Below, in pieces: positions 62,477 to 64,000 of a DNA stretch of 64,000 nt. Under the pieces are notes generated by a model. It made no database searches. It had not been told where the DNA came from and saw only the letters and a list, made by a program, of their open reading frames with translations. The DNA lies in contig CANNRR010000002.1 of NCBI GenBank assembly GCA_947508055.1, positions 1 to 64,000 on the forward strand, in the 5' to 3' direction. Position numbers and translations under genes: made by a program. The DNA comes from Burkholderiales bacterium. GTDB taxonomy: Bacteria > Pseudomonadota > Gammaproteobacteria > Burkholderiales > Burkholderiaceae_C. The first letter of the stretch is position 1, and the number at the start of each line of letters is the position of its first letter.

Positions 62477-62554
62477 TCAGGCACGTTCAGATTTCTCTAC
62501 CGCTTGAGCGCTTGAGAACCAAAAGTAGCAAAAGTAAAAACCGCCGAAATGCAT
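62477..62554 (-). CDS. Phe/Tyr-rich leader peptide of the DAHP synthase gene
   Basis: A 25-residue open frame from ATG 62554 to TGA 62477. Codons 3-14 read FGGFYFCYFWF with one following Ser, giving six Phe, two Tyr and one Trp in about a dozen codons. The peptide ends SSAQAVEKSERA. A strong terminator follows 27 bases after its stop codon. This is the layout of classical transcription attenuation (as for pheA or trp leaders): ribosome stalling at Phe/Tyr codons when charged tRNAs are scarce would prevent terminator formation. CGGCGGTTT inside the leader (62538-62546) is complementary to the first terminator arm, so an alternative pairing exists. No strong binding site precedes the ATG. Confidence 0.85.
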   Translation of the reverse strand: MHFGGFYFCYFWFSSAQAVEKSERA

Positions 62555-62577
62555 GGACGAGACTTTAGCACAACGGG

Positions 62578-63225
62578 CTAGTCTGACTTGCGACGTCCCC
62601 TGCGCCCTTCCTGGAGGACCACTTTTTGCCGTCGCGTGCGGAGCGCCCACCACGCACTCCAGCGCCCCCAAACGGTTGGCGCCGCAAACTCCTCATCGGC
62701 AGCGGCGGCGGCTTTGCGTGACTGCTCATAGACGTCCAGCAGCAGCGAGCCCGCCCCCAGAACGCGCCATGCAGCCAAATCAAAATCGGTCAGGGCTGGC
62801 ATGCCAAACCTTGGTGGTGCGGCCTCCATCGCCCATTGGGTGACCAGAATCCGAAAATGATTGAGCGCCACAAAGTGGGCATCAAACTCAAAAAAATTGT
62901 GCCAATCCGGACCCAGACCTAACAGCAGCGCGCGATGGGTACGCAAGTCGCCAACCAAATTGATCAGCGTCAGTGCCAGTGGTGGGCGTTCGCCCCCGGG
63001 AAGTTGCAGCATGCCCACCAGAGCTTCAATTTGAACCGCCAAGACCTGTAGACTCTCACCAACCTGCAAAGATTCCTCGTCGGCCACCGCCGAGCGCAAA
63101 AATTGGCTGTACTCGCCAAACGAATGAAAACTGTGAGATTGCGACTGTAAACTGGTCTGCGACGGTGCATAGGTTTCAGCCTGCGACGACGGGGTGGGCG
63201 ATTCGCTGCTCATGCCATTTGCCAT
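62578..63225 (-). CDS. protein of unknown function
   Basis: 215 residues, not recognised. The N-terminal ~35 residues are Ser/Gln-rich and likely disordered. The middle (ESLQVGESLQVLAVQIEALVGMLQLPGG ... LALTLINLVGDLRTHRALLLGLGPDWHNFFEFDAHFVALNHFRILVTQWAME) is mainly helical and soluble. The tail is rich in Trp and Arg (VWGRWSAWWALRTRRQKV). It lies 21 bases after tldD and 23 bases before the aroG leader peptide, all on the minus strand. ATG 63213 is an alternative start. Confidence 0.65.
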   Translation of the reverse strand: MANGMSSESPTPSSQAETYAPSQTSLQSQSHSFHSFGEYSQFLRSAVADEESLQVGESLQVLAVQIEALVGMLQLPGGERPPLALTLINLVGDLRTHRALLLGLGPDWHNFFEFDAHFVALNHFRILVTQWAMEAAPPRFGMPALTDFDLAAWRVLGAGSLLLDVYEQSRKAAAAADEEFAAPTVWGRWSAWWALRTRRQKVVLQEGRRGRRKSD

Positions 63226-63246
63226 GCTCAGGACTCGCCTGTCGCG

Positions 63247-64000
<754 letters not shown>

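Overview
The window comes from a high-GC betaproteobacterium, most likely a Comamonadaceae member close to Rhodoferax, Polaromonas or Curvibacter. This rests on gene content and order (ffh, ccsA-like, PP0621, pilS, pilR, ampD; accB, accC, prmA, DUF3426; LigAB-type protocatechuate dioxygenase with pobA) and on short interspersed repeats typical of that family as I remember it. I see no rRNA, tRNA, CRISPR array, prophage or insertion sequence. The first gene (AraC-type regulator) and the last (tldD) are cut by the window edges.

Layout. 1-1.4 kb: regulator tail and a diguanylate cyclase. 1.4-6.1 kb: minus-strand acyl-CoA operon (thiolase, acyl-CoA dehydrogenase, rhodanese, AidB-like dehydrogenase) behind a perfect 22-bp palindrome. 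6.2-9.1 kb: a TonB-dependent receptor and an overlapping NadR-like kinase behind a TPP riboswitch, hence probably thiamine acquisition. 9.2-13.4 kb: a respiratory-type cluster (Tat FeS protein, NrfD/DsrP-like membrane subunit, tetraheme cytochrome c, unknown protein, variant hemerythrin) with an FNR-like site upstream. 13.5-15.2 kb: degenerate receiver fused to TPRs. 15.4-22.0 kb: purine (urate/allantoin) catabolism with its GntR regulator. 22.0-30.0 kb: 4-hydroxybenzoate to protocatechuate degradation (pmdAB, five-gene ABC importer, pobA) and a hemerythrin-like protein. 30-41 kb: aldo/keto reductase, miaB, an isolated cd1 nitrite reductase gene nirS, ffh, cytochrome c assembly protein, pilSR, ampD. 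41-46 kb: nrdAB behind tandem NrdR-like boxes, then a lysine/alanine-rich histone H1-like protein. 46-51.2 kb: DUF3426, prmA, accCB, TlpA-like thioredoxin, unknown. 51.3-54.3 kb: mpl, small membrane proteins, Crp/Fnr regulator. 54.4-58.3 kb: TetR-controlled HlyD/FtsX/ATPase exporter. 58.5-64 kb: tryptophanase, a beta-propeller lipoprotein, DAHP synthase with a Phe/Tyr-rich leader peptide and attenuator, an unknown gene, tldD.

The most notable observations are: (i) palindromic or interspersed repeats that sit in frame inside three conserved enzymes (acyl-CoA dehydrogenase, UraD-AllC, Mpl), with other copies that supply a stop codon, or a ribosome binding site plus start codon, to neighbouring genes; (ii) the FeS/NrfD/tetraheme cytochrome/unknown/hemerythrin cluster, whose hemerythrin lacks the bridging Asp ligand; (iii) the TPP-riboswitch receptor plus kinase unit; and (iv) the unlisted leader peptide of the DAHP synthase gene. 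All calls come from reading the sequence; no database search was run.
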